Shown one piece after another: positions 1-5,489 of a DNA stretch of 8,755 nt (positions within the stretch are counted from its first letter, which is position 1; the number at the start of each line of letters is the position of its first letter). This DNA comes from an uncultured Lachnospiraceae bacterium (GTDB lineage Bacteria > Bacillota > Clostridia > Lachnospirales > Lachnospiraceae): positions 1 to 8,755 of the forward strand of contig CAMWUP010000069.1 of the NCBI GenBank assembly GCA_947177465.1, read 5' to 3'. Made by a program: the position numbers and the translations under genes. The notes under the pieces were generated by a model. It was given only the letters and a program-made list of their open reading frames with translations, was not told the DNA's origin and searched no databases.

Positions 1-772
1 TCAGCCAGTCACGTGCAAACTGCTTGTCGAAGTAGGGCTGTCCGTGACCGGGCTCGTAGCCTTCTGCAGGCCAGAAACGAGAGCTGTCAGGAGTGAGCAT
101 CTCGTCGCCGAGGACAATATTGCCTTCTTCGTCAAGACCGAACTCAAACTTTGTGTCCGCGATGATAATGCCACGGCTAAGCGCATATTCTGCACATTTT
201 TTGTAGAGAGCAATGGTATAGTCCCGAAGCTTTTCCGCGTACTCACGCCCTTTTTGGGGGAATCGTTTTTCGAGGTAGTCCACGCTCTGCTCGAAAGAAA
301 TATTTTCGTCGTGGTCGCCGATTTCAGCCTTGGTGGAAGGAGTGTAGATGGGCTCCGGCAGCTTGTCAGATTCGCGCAGACCTTCCGGCAGCTTAATGCC
401 GCAGACTTCACCGGTTTTCTGATAGCTTGCCCAGCCGCTTCCGGTTATGTAGCCGCGGACAATACATTCAATGGGAAGCATGTTTAACTTGCGGCACAGC
501 ATACTGTTGCCGGTAAACTGCGGCTGTCTGAAAAACTCCGGCATATCTGCCACATCTACGGAAATCATGTGGTTCGGCAGGATATCCTTTGTCATGTCAA
601 ACCAGAACCTGGACATCTGAGTCAGCACAGCGCCTTTCTTATCTACTTTATTGTGAAGAATCACATCAAAGCAGCTGATTCTGTCGGTTGCAACCATAAT
701 CAGGCTGTCGCCATTATCATAAATTTCACGTACCTTGCCCTCTTTGATGGGCTTCATTTCCTGAATACTCAT
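1..772 (-). CDS. purC: Phosphoribosylaminoimidazole-succinocarboxamide synthase (SAICAR synthase), C-terminus cut by window edge
   Basis: This cytosolic enzyme of de novo purine synthesis joins CAIR and aspartate with ATP to form SAICAR. The 257 visible residues begin MSIQEMKPIKEGKVREIYD, the usual N-terminal ATP-binding stretch. Both family signatures are present: LPIECIVRGYITGS at about residues 99-112 and IIADTKFEFG at about 203-212. The GDEMLTPDSSRFWP block (about 222-235) is also typical. The frame is open to position 2, so the gene continues past the left edge. The length already exceeds the roughly 240-residue short form (as in Bacillus), so this is the longer form of about 290 residues; an end some 30-40 codons further on is an inference. 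The ATG at 772-770 is preceded by GAGG five bases upstream. A separate promoter lies upstream, and a terminator isolates it from the rubredoxin operon, so it is probably the first gene of its own transcript. Identification is secure. Confidence 0.97.
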   Translation of the reverse strand, partial: MSIQEMKPIKEGKVREIYDNGDSLIMVATDRISCFDVILHNKVDKKGAVLTQMSRFWFDMTKDILPNHMISVDVADMPEFFRQPQFTGNSMLCRKLNMLPIECIVRGYITGSGWASYQKTGEVCGIKLPEGLRESDKLPEPIYTPSTKAEIGDHDENISFEQSVDYLEKRFPQKGREYAEKLRDYTIALYKKCAEYALSRGIIIADTKFEFGLDEEGNIVLGDEMLTPDSSRFWPAEGYEPGHGQPYFDKQFARDWL

Positions 773-853
773 TTTTACCTCATTTCTGCGTTGTGTTTTG
801 CGCATAAAGATTATGTTTTAAGACAGAAGAACAAATACTAAAATATGTAACTC

Positions 854-882
854 ATATTATATTATAAAAATGCGGTTGTCAA
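854..882 (-). promoter_or_regulatory. Predicted sigma-A-type promoter of purC
   Basis: On the minus strand a perfect TTGACA lies at 882-877. A very AT-rich stretch follows with overlapping -10 candidates: TAATAT at 859-854 gives a 17-bp spacer, and TATAAT at 861-856 gives 15 bp. A-rich tracts lie 20-40 bp upstream of the -35 and could act as an UP element. The leader to the purC ATG would be about 75 nt. I saw no convincing purine riboswitch or classical PurR box. Sequence match only. Confidence 0.7.
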
Positions 883-892
883 GAAATCCGCA
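871..892. repeat. Short inverted repeat around the purC -35 element
   Basis: TGCGG (871-875) and CCGCA (888-892) form a 5-bp perfect inverted repeat with a 12-bp spacer that contains the TTGACA -35 element of purC. The placement suits a repressor operator, but arms this short can arise by chance, and the sequence does not match the known Bacillus PurR box. Confidence 0.3.
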
Positions 893-944
893 GTCCTGAG
901 TTTTTCTTTTTTGCCTGTTGTCTTAGTGTCTGAGCAGCAATGGA

Positions 945-979
945 TAAAAAAGGGAACAAACCATTTCTGATTTGTTCCC
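945..979 (-). terminator. Rho-independent terminator of the perR-rubrerythrin-rubredoxin operon
   Basis: A 9-bp perfect stem is formed by GGGAACAAA (952-960) and TTTGTTCCC (971-979), with a 10-nt loop. Read on the minus strand, the hairpin begins 13 nt after the rubredoxin stop codon and is followed directly by a run of six T (951-946). This is the classic intrinsic terminator layout. It separates the operon from the purC promoter downstream. Confidence 0.92.
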
Positions 980-992
980 GTATGTGTATTAT

Positions 993-1166
993 TTAGTTGT
1001 AGTTATCAATGCAGGGCTGGAACATGTCCTTGGTTACGCCGCACAGAGGGCAGCACCAGTCATCCGGCAGATCCTCAAATGCTGTGCCGGGAGCAATGCC
1101 ATGCTCAGGGTCACCTTTTTCAGGGTCATAGGTGTATCCGCAAGGATTACAAAAATATTTCTTCAT
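993..1166 (-). CDS. Rubredoxin (57 aa)
   Basis: This small cytosolic iron protein carries single electrons on one Fe bound by four cysteines. It begins MKKYFCNPCGYTYDPEKGD and has the two rubredoxin knuckles, C6-x2-C9-G-Y and C39-x2-C42-G-V, with the expected DPEKGDPEHGIAPGT and FEDLPDDW segments between them. The length of 57 residues is slightly above the usual 52-54. Two further cysteines stand out: C38, directly before ligand C39 where a small or aliphatic residue is usual, and C52 near the C-terminus. The ATG at 1166-1164 has AGGAGA nine bases upstream. It is the last gene of an operon, 60 bp after the reverse rubrerythrin gene and just before a strong terminator. Its likely job, inferred from family knowledge and context, is to pass electrons from an NAD(P)H-rubredoxin reductase to the rubrerythrin or another oxygen/peroxide reductase. 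The family call is very secure; the partner is inferred. Confidence 0.97.
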   Translation of the reverse strand: MKKYFCNPCGYTYDPEKGDPEHGIAPGTAFEDLPDDWCCPLCGVTKDMFQPCIDNYN

Positions 1167-1226
1167 AACAGTTCGTCTCCTTATTCATTATTTTAATTGG
1201 ATTGAAACGTTTAAAAGAACTGTTTT

Positions 1227-1766
1227 TTAGCTGAAATATCTCTTCAGCAGACCTTCAAATGCTTTTCCGTGTCTTGCCTCATCTCTGGCCATTTCATGAA
1301 CGGTGTCATGGATTGCGTCAAGATTTAAAGCCTTTGCTCTCTTCGCAAGGTCAAACTTACCTGCGGTAGCGCCGTTCTCGGCGTCTACTCTCATTTCCAG
1401 ATTCTTCTTAGTGGAATCGGTTACGACTTCGCCTAACAGCTCTGCAAACTTAGCAGCATGCTCTGCTTCTTCGTAAGCAGCCTTCTCCCAGTACAGGCCG
1501 ATTTCAGGATAGCCTTCTCTGTGAGCAACTCTAGCCATAGCAAGGTACATACCAACTTCAGAACATTCTCCCTCAAAATTTGCACGAAGGTCCTTGAGGA
1601 TATCCTCAGGAACACCCTGTGCTACGCCTACTACATGCTCTGCAGCCCAGGTCTTCTCACCGGCCTGAACCGTGAACCTTTCAGCGGGAGCGTGGCAGGT
1701 GGGACATTCAGCCGGCGCTGCGTCTCCTTCGTGAACATAACCGCATACTTGACATACATACTTCAT
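1227..1766 (-). CDS. Reverse rubrerythrin (N-terminal rubredoxin domain, then ferritin-like diiron domain), peroxide reductase
   Basis: Proteins of this type in clostridia reduce H2O2, and with reductase partners also O2, to water; they are often annotated as NADH peroxidase. The 179 residues start with a short rubredoxin-like domain with C5-x2-C8 and C21-x2-C24. A four-helix ferritin-like domain follows (about 55-179) with the expected carboxylate and histidine ligands: E66 in FEGECSEVGMY, the E100-x2-H103 motif in YEEAEHAAKF, E130 in DAENGAT, and E163-x2-H166 in RDEARHGKAF. In classical rubrerythrin the rubredoxin domain is C-terminal, so this order marks the reverse type known from Clostridium acetobutylicum. 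The ATG at 1766-1764 follows AAGGAGAG at good spacing. It lies 27 bp after perR and 60 bp before rubredoxin with no terminator between, so it is expected to be derepressed with perR on peroxide exposure. Identification is secure; the physiological reductant is inferred. Confidence 0.96.
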   Translation of the reverse strand: MKYVCQVCGYVHEGDAAPAECPTCHAPAERFTVQAGEKTWAAEHVVGVAQGVPEDILKDLRANFEGECSEVGMYLAMARVAHREGYPEIGLYWEKAAYEEAEHAAKFAELLGEVVTDSTKKNLEMRVDAENGATAGKFDLAKRAKALNLDAIHDTVHEMARDEARHGKAFEGLLKRYFS

Positions 1767-1793
1767 ACTGTTCTCTCCTTTTTTATATAAAAT

Positions 1794-2195
1794 TTAATTG
1801 CTATCAGTGTTTTCTTTTTTACAGCAGCTTCCGCATATGCCGTAAAAATAAGTGATATGACCGGCAATTTTGCCGTCGAAGCCGGCCCCGGCAAGCTGTA
1901 AAACAGAATCGATATTCTGCATATCGAGGTCGATTACGCTGCCGCACTCGGTGCATACAAAATGGTAATGCGGGGAAGTATCATAATCAAAATGGTCCAC
2001 GCCGTCTCCGACACGAAGTCTTGTAATCTCGCCTGTGTCGACTAACATGGTGAGATTGCGGTATACGGTTCCGAGGCTGATATTGGGTATCTGCCTGCGA
2101 ATCGCCATATAGACATCATCTGCCGTTGGGTGGTCCTTACGGGAAGCAAGATAAGCTTTGATTTCTTCACGCTGTCTGCTATACTTGGTCGCCAT
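1794..2195 (-). CDS. perR: Fur-family peroxide-sensing repressor, PerR type
   Basis: This 133-residue DNA-binding metalloregulator has an N-terminal winged helix (about 1-72, with the recognition region ISLGTVYRNL at 39-48) and a C-terminal dimerisation and metal domain. By motif alignment with Bacillus subtilis PerR, all five sensing-site ligands are present: H22 (in HPTADDVY), D70 (in HFD), H76 and H78 (in PHYHFVC), and D89 (in VIDLD). An Asp at the D89 position, where Fur has Glu, favours peroxide sensing. The structural zinc site is C81-x2-C84 with C121-x2-C124; C125 is extra. The ATG at 2195-2193 is chosen because AGGAGG lies four bases upstream. A TTG at 2210 would put the ribosome binding site inside the gene. 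It is first in an operon with a reverse rubrerythrin and a rubredoxin, both typical PerR targets, and its promoter carries a PerR/Fur-like box. PerR is strongly favoured over Fur or Zur, but the distinction rests on residues and context. Confidence 0.9.
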   Translation of the reverse strand: MATKYSRQREEIKAYLASRKDHPTADDVYMAIRRQIPNISLGTVYRNLTMLVDTGEITRLRVGDGVDHFDYDTSPHYHFVCTECGSVIDLDMQNIDSVLQLAGAGFDGKIAGHITYFYGICGSCCKKENTDSN

Positions 2196-2199
2196 ACTT

Positions 2200-2208
2200 C
2201 CTCCTTCC
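2200..2208 (-). promoter_or_regulatory. Ribosome binding site that fixes the perR start
   Basis: Read on the minus strand, GGAAGGAGG ends four bases before the ATG at 2195. It is a near-perfect anti-16S match, close to the start codon. It excludes the in-frame TTG at 2210, which lies upstream of this site. Confidence 0.85.
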
Positions 2209-2212
2209 AAAA

Positions 2213-2227
2213 CGATAATGATTACTG
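2213..2227 (-). promoter_or_regulatory. PerR/Fur-type operator over the perR transcription start
   Basis: CGATAATGATTACTG on the plus strand holds the ATAATNATTA core shared by the 7-1-7 Fur and PerR boxes, with mismatches only at the outer positions. It begins 5 bp downstream of the -10 element and covers the predicted start of transcription (about 2225). Bound repressor there would block initiation. The match and position are seen; binding by the PerR encoded here is inferred. Confidence 0.8.
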
Positions 2228-2231
2228 TTTT

Positions 2232-2259
2232 ATTATAGCGGTATTTTGGGGATTGTCAA
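2232..2259 (-). promoter_or_regulatory. Promoter of the perR-rubrerythrin-rubredoxin operon
   Basis: On the minus strand TTGACA (2259-2254) and TATAAT (2237-2232) are both perfect consensus hexamers with a 16-bp spacer. Transcription would start near 2225, giving a leader of about 30 nt before the perR ATG. So strong a promoter fits a gene set held down by a repressor. Confidence 0.88.
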
Positions 2260-2281
2260 TAGGGTAACAAAAAATACCGCT
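2237..2281. repeat. 11-bp perfect inverted repeat bracketing the perR -35 element
   Basis: AGCGGTATTTT (2237-2247) is matched exactly by AAAATACCGCT (2271-2281), with 23 bp between. The left arm fills most of the spacer between the -10 and -35 of the perR promoter; the right arm lies just upstream of the -35. It is not transcribed in the perR message. It could be the site of a second regulator that binds as a dimer or loops DNA. A plus-strand hairpin followed by a T-rich stretch (2283-2298) is another reading, but no plus-strand gene ends there. Confidence 0.6.
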
Positions 2282-2342
2282 GTTGTTTATATTTTTTTAA
2301 GGATAATCTTCTGTACAGTTCATTTCTTTTTCCAATAAACAG

Positions 2343-2351
2343 TGTTATAAT
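2343..2351 (+). promoter_or_regulatory. Predicted extended -10 promoter of the kinase-regulator operon
   Basis: TGTTATAAT contains a perfect TATAAT (2346-2351) preceded by the TGn extended -10 motif. The -35 region 17 bp upstream (TTTCTT, 2323-2328) is poor, as is common for extended -10 promoters. The leader to the kinase ATG would be about 70 nt. This promoter diverges from that of perR, with the two -10 elements about 110 bp apart. Confidence 0.6.
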
Positions 2352-2373
2352 CGACTATATGATAAGGCATGGA

Positions 2374-2398
2374 CTGTCAGATATATACAGGATGACAG
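2374..2398 (+). repeat. Small dyad in the kinase leader
   Basis: CTGTCA (2374-2379) and TGACAG (2393-2398) form a 6-bp inverted repeat with a 13-bp spacer, located just after the predicted transcription start. It may be an operator, for example for autoregulation by the OmpR-like regulator, or chance. The arms are too short and the spacer too long for a convincing RNA hairpin. Confidence 0.3.
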
Positions 2399-2425
2399 AA
2401 GTTGCGGAAAGGCAGAAGATTTATT

Positions 2426-3910
2426 ATGAAATTCAGGACAAGGCTGTGGGTGACCTTTGCCGCCATTGTTTTGGTACCTTTGGTACTGGTGATTGCCGCA
2501 TTTGTGTTAATCGGGAGCTGGATTTTACGCGCCGAGCAGTTAAACAGCTTTGGTCTGGTGGATTTTAACGCTATGGCAGGCAGCATACAGACTTCGGGAA
2601 AGCATGCACAGCTGCTATATGAAAGTCTGGCGGATATGCTGGAGGAAAATCCGGCAGTTTTTGAGGATATGGAGTATCTGCAGGGCATAAGCGACGGTAT
2701 CAGCAGAAAGAACTGCTATATCTTAGTCAGAAAGGGAGAAGAGCTCTATTATGCCGGCAATGAGGAAGCGGCGAAGGAGATTTTTTTCCGGCTGCCGGAT
2801 TACGGACGGGAGAATGAAGAAAGCGAAACGGGCTATTTCTTTGACGACTCTCAAAAATATGTAAAGCAGTTGGATTTTTTGTTTTCAGACGGTGCGCCGG
2901 GCAGTCTTTTCATCATTACAAGGATTACCAGTCTGGTGGCAAGACCCTTGCTTGTAGATATGTTTGTTGCGGTTCTGATTATACTGATATTTACCGCGCT
3001 TATGCTGACGAGATGGATTCACAAAGGTGTATTCGGGCCTATCAATCAGTTAAATGTGGCGATGAAAAAAATCAAGGACGGAAATTTCGATTACATGCTT
3101 TTTACGGACAGTAAGGATGAAATCGGAGATTTGTACCGCAACTATGAGGATATGCGGCTTAGGCTTAAAGAGTCCACCGAAGAAAAAATGGTGCAGGAGA
3201 AGCAGAACAAGGAGCTTATCAGCAACATATCCCATGACTTAAAAACGCCGATTACCGCCATCAAGGGTTACATGGAGGGGATTATGGACGGTGTGGCGGA
3301 CACACCGGAAAAGATGGATAAATACATTAAGACTGTTTACAATAAAGCCAATGATATGGATAAGCTGATTAATGAGCTGACGCTGTATTCCGGTATCGAC
3401 AACAACCGTATTCCCTACAATTTCCACCGTATCAATGTAGCGGATTACTTTGGAGACTGTGTGGAGGAGGTCGGACTGGATTTGGAATCCAAGAACATAG
3501 AGTTGAATTATTCCAATCTGGCAGCGCCGGACACCATGATTATCGCCGACCCCGAGCAGATGAAGAAGGTAATCAACAATATCATCGGCAACAGTATTAA
3601 ATATATAGATAAGGAAAAGGGCGTCATCGACATCCGTATTCTGGATGAGGTGGATTCCGTCAGGATAGAGATTGAGGATAATGGTAAGGGCATTGCCGCC
3701 AAGGATTTACCGAAGATTTTTGAGAGGTTCTACCGCACGGATGCTTCCCGCAACTCTTCTAAGGGAGGAAGCGGCATTGGGCTGTCCATCGTGAAAAAAA
3801 TTGTGGAGGACCATGGCGGGTATATCTGGGCGACCAGCAGGGAAGGGGAAGGCACCTGTATGCACTTTGTTATCCGAAAATATAAGGAGCAGCGGGCTGA
3901 AGCGGACTGA
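2426..3910 (+). CDS. Membrane sensor histidine kinase (HAMP, HisKA, HATPase_c)
   Basis: This 494-residue kinase senses an unknown signal at the cell surface and phosphorylates its partner regulator. The order is: transmembrane segment 1 (about 8-32), an extracytoplasmic region of about 140 residues (33-172) with no family I recognise, transmembrane segment 2 (about 173-197), a HAMP linker (about 198-250), and a dimerisation/phosphoacceptor domain with H270 in SNISHDLKTPITAIKGY. The ATP-binding domain has an N box at 384-393 (N389), the G1 box DNGKG (418-422), the F box IFERFYR (431-437) and the G2 box GGSGIGL (447-453). All catalytic motifs are intact. The ATG at 2426 is preferred over an upstream in-frame TTG at 2404-2402 because it opens directly with a positively charged residue set and a membrane helix; its ribosome binding site (GGAAAGG, 2406-2412) is rather distant. 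The response regulator follows 36 bp later. Kinase before regulator is the less common gene order. Confidence 0.95.
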   Translation: MKFRTRLWVTFAAIVLVPLVLVIAAFVLIGSWILRAEQLNSFGLVDFNAMAGSIQTSGKHAQLLYESLADMLEENPAVFEDMEYLQGISDGISRKNCYILVRKGEELYYAGNEEAAKEIFFRLPDYGRENEESETGYFFDDSQKYVKQLDFLFSDGAPGSLFIITRITSLVARPLLVDMFVAVLIILIFTALMLTRWIHKGVFGPINQLNVAMKKIKDGNFDYMLFTDSKDEIGDLYRNYEDMRLRLKESTEEKMVQEKQNKELISNISHDLKTPITAIKGYMEGIMDGVADTPEKMDKYIKTVYNKANDMDKLINELTLYSGIDNNRIPYNFHRINVADYFGDCVEEVGLDLESKNIELNYSNLAAPDTMIIADPEQMKKVINNIIGNSIKYIDKEKGVIDIRILDEVDSVRIEIEDNGKGIAAKDLPKIFERFYRTDASRNSSKGGSGIGLSIVKKIVEDHGGYIWATSREGEGTCMHFVIRKYKEQRAEAD

Positions 3911-3946
3911 TGCAGATAAATACAAGAAAAAGCAGGAGGAATATCC

Positions 3947-4639
3947 ATGAGTAAAATATTGATTATTGAAGATGAAGAAGCAATTGCAGATTTGGAGAAG
4001 GACTATCTGGAGCTCAGCGATTTTGAGGTAGAAATTAAAAATACCGGAGACGAGGGACTGGAAGCGGCCCTGAAAGGCAATTTTGACCTGATTGTGCTGG
4101 ATTTGATGCTGCCGGGGCTGGACGGCTTCGAGGTTTGCCGCAAGGTTCGGGAGGAAAAGAATATCCCGATTCTGATGGTTTCCGCCAAAAAGGACGATAT
4201 CGACAAGATACGTGGGCTGGGACTGGGTGCGGACGATTATATGACGAAGCCTTTCAGCCCCAGTGAGCTGGTGGCAAGGGTAAAGGCGCATATGGCGAGA
4301 TATGACAGACTGGTGGGTACCGCGGCAAAGCCGCAGAACGATATTGTGGAAATCAGGGGTATCCGTATCGATAAGACAGCCAGAAGGGTGTATGTGGACG
4401 GTGAGGAAAAGGCGTTTACCACCAAGGAATTTGATTTGCTTACCTTCCTTGCGGAAAATCCCAACCACGTATTTACCAAGGAAGAACTTTTCCGTGAAAT
4501 CTGGGATATGGATTCCATCGGAGATATTGCAACTGTTACCGTGCACATTAAAAAGATTCGGGAAAAGATTGAATATGATACGGCAAAGCCGCAGTATATA
4601 GAGACTATCTGGGGCGTGGGCTATCGGTTTAAGGTATAA
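3947..4639 (+). CDS. OmpR/PhoB-family DNA-binding response regulator
   Basis: This 230-residue transcription factor is activated by phosphorylation, presumably by the kinase encoded just upstream. The receiver domain (about 1-120) has the acidic pair E8/D9, the phosphoacceptor D52 in LIVLDLMLPGLDG, S79 at the Thr/Ser switch position, and K101 in MTKPF. The winged-helix effector domain spans about 131-230, including FTTKEFDLLTFLAENPNHVFTKEEL-type sequence split over residues 147-171 and the C-terminal TIWGVGYRF motif. Length and layout are standard for the family. AGGAGG lies seven bases before the ATG at 3947. The stop TAA is 2 bp from the start of the next gene, so the three genes are probably cotranscribed. 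Regulatory targets cannot be read from the sequence. Confidence 0.96.
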   Translation: MSKILIIEDEEAIADLEKDYLELSDFEVEIKNTGDEGLEAALKGNFDLIVLDLMLPGLDGFEVCRKVREEKNIPILMVSAKKDDIDKIRGLGLGADDYMTKPFSPSELVARVKAHMARYDRLVGTAAKPQNDIVEIRGIRIDKTARRVYVDGEEKAFTTKEFDLLTFLAENPNHVFTKEELFREIWDMDSIGDIATVTVHIKKIREKIEYDTAKPQYIETIWGVGYRFKV

Positions 4640-4641
4640 TC

Positions 4642-5415
4642 ATGCGGACGAAAATTCTCTATGAGGACAAACACATCATCGTAGTACACAAGCCCGCAGG
4701 CATTGCAGTGCAGTCCGGCAGAGTCGGGCAGACAGATGTGGAAAGTGAACTGAAAAATCATCTTGCAGCAGCGGACGGCGGGGAAAATCAAAAGGGAAAA
4801 CCGCCATATCTTAGTATTATTCACAGACTGGACCAGCCGGTGGAGGGCGTTTTGGTGTTTGCCAAAACGCAGCAGGCGGCTGCCGCGCTGAACAGTCAGC
4901 TTGCCGGAGCAGATTTCTGCAAAGATTATTTTGCAGTGGTTTGTGGAAAACCGGAGCCGAAACGTCAAGAGCTTGTGGATTATATCAAAAAGGAAGGCAG
5001 TATGGCAAAAATCTGTCCGCCCTTTGAGGAAATGGCGGCAAAGGGTGAGGTATTGCAGACGCGCGGAAAAGGAGCCGGTACGCAGCAGAAGCCGGACGCA
5101 CCCAAAAAGGCGGTACTAAGTTATGAAGTTTTGCTGTCAAAACTTGTGGGGCAGGAAGAAATTTCCCTGCTTGCAGTACGGCTTAAAACGGGACGTTTTC
5201 ATCAAATCAGGGCGCAGCTGTCCCATGCAGGATACCCTTTGCTTGGAGATGCAAAATACGGAAGCGAAAAGAGCCGTGCGTTATCAGGAAGCCTTGGGGT
5301 CCGCAATGTGGCGCTGTGCGCTGTGCACCTGTCTTTCCGACATCCTGTGAGTGGAAAGCAAATGGAATATACTGTCAATTCCGAACAGCCGGTTTTTGCA
5401 TTTTTGTATGAATGA
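4642..5415 (+). CDS. RluA-family pseudouridine synthase
   Basis: This cytosolic RNA-modifying enzyme converts specific uridines in rRNA or tRNA to pseudouridine. The 257-residue protein has the family core: KPAG near residue 17-20, the catalytic motif HRLDQPVEG with D64, KDYFAVVCG (94-102), and LKTGRFHQIRAQLSHAGYP (181-199) followed by LLGDAKYG. There is no N-terminal S4 RNA-binding domain, so it resembles the short RluA type rather than RluD or RluB. The usual T/S-x-G after the catalytic HRLD motif reads VEG here, a modest variation. A lysine- and glycine-rich stretch at about 118-157 forms a longer loop with low complexity. The ATG at 4642 is separated from the regulator stop codon by 2 bp, with AAGG inside the end of that gene, so translation is probably coupled. 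The substrate base cannot be assigned. A role in the signalling system is not implied; it may simply share the transcript. Confidence 0.93.
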   Translation: MRTKILYEDKHIIVVHKPAGIAVQSGRVGQTDVESELKNHLAAADGGENQKGKPPYLSIIHRLDQPVEGVLVFAKTQQAAAALNSQLAGADFCKDYFAVVCGKPEPKRQELVDYIKKEGSMAKICPPFEEMAAKGEVLQTRGKGAGTQQKPDAPKKAVLSYEVLLSKLVGQEEISLLAVRLKTGRFHQIRAQLSHAGYPLLGDAKYGSEKSRALSGSLGVRNVALCAVHLSFRHPVSGKQMEYTVNSEQPVFAFLYE

Positions 5416-5476
5416 TATTTTTGAAAAATCCTATACTAATTCCAGATATAAATATGGGTAAGCGTTTTGCTTTGAA

Positions 5477-5483
5477 AGAAGGG
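5477..5483 (+). promoter_or_regulatory. Ribosome binding site that fixes the AI-2E-family gene start
   Basis: AGAAGGG ends six bases before the ATG at 5490. The in-frame ATG at 5412, which overlaps the end of the RluA-family gene, has no comparable site, and the residues it would add are not like the family. Confidence 0.75.
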
Positions 5484-5489
5484 ATTGGT

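Noticed and set aside
44..487. Plus-strand open frame of 147 codons opposite purC
   Set aside because: It is the shadow of purC, whose family signatures are unambiguous on the other strand.
773..855. Purine riboswitch in the purC leader
   Set aside because: The roughly 75-nt leader is AT-rich, lacks the paired stems and conserved loop sequences of a purine aptamer, and shows no terminator hairpin before the start codon.
2237..2298. Inverted repeat followed by T-rich DNA read as a plus-strand terminator
   Set aside because: No plus-strand gene ends upstream, the loop would be 23 nt, and the T run is interrupted and starts too far from the stem. A regulatory dyad is the better reading.
2359..2568. 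Plus-strand frame of 69 codons starting in the kinase leader
   Set aside because: It has no ribosome binding site, most of it overlaps the kinase in another frame, and no family is apparent.
3707..4546. Long minus-strand open frame of 279 codons across the kinase end and first regulator
   Set aside because: It is antisense to two genes with complete, recognisable domains. Its translation has no family features and there is no promoter or ribosome binding site for it.
5416..5489. Possible promoter or terminator between the RluA-family and AI-2E-family genes
   Set aside because: TTGAAA (5421-5426) and TATAAA (5447-5452) are 20 bp apart, too far for a good promoter. The ATTTTTGAAAAAT palindrome has no usable loop and is not followed by a T run, so it is not a terminator.
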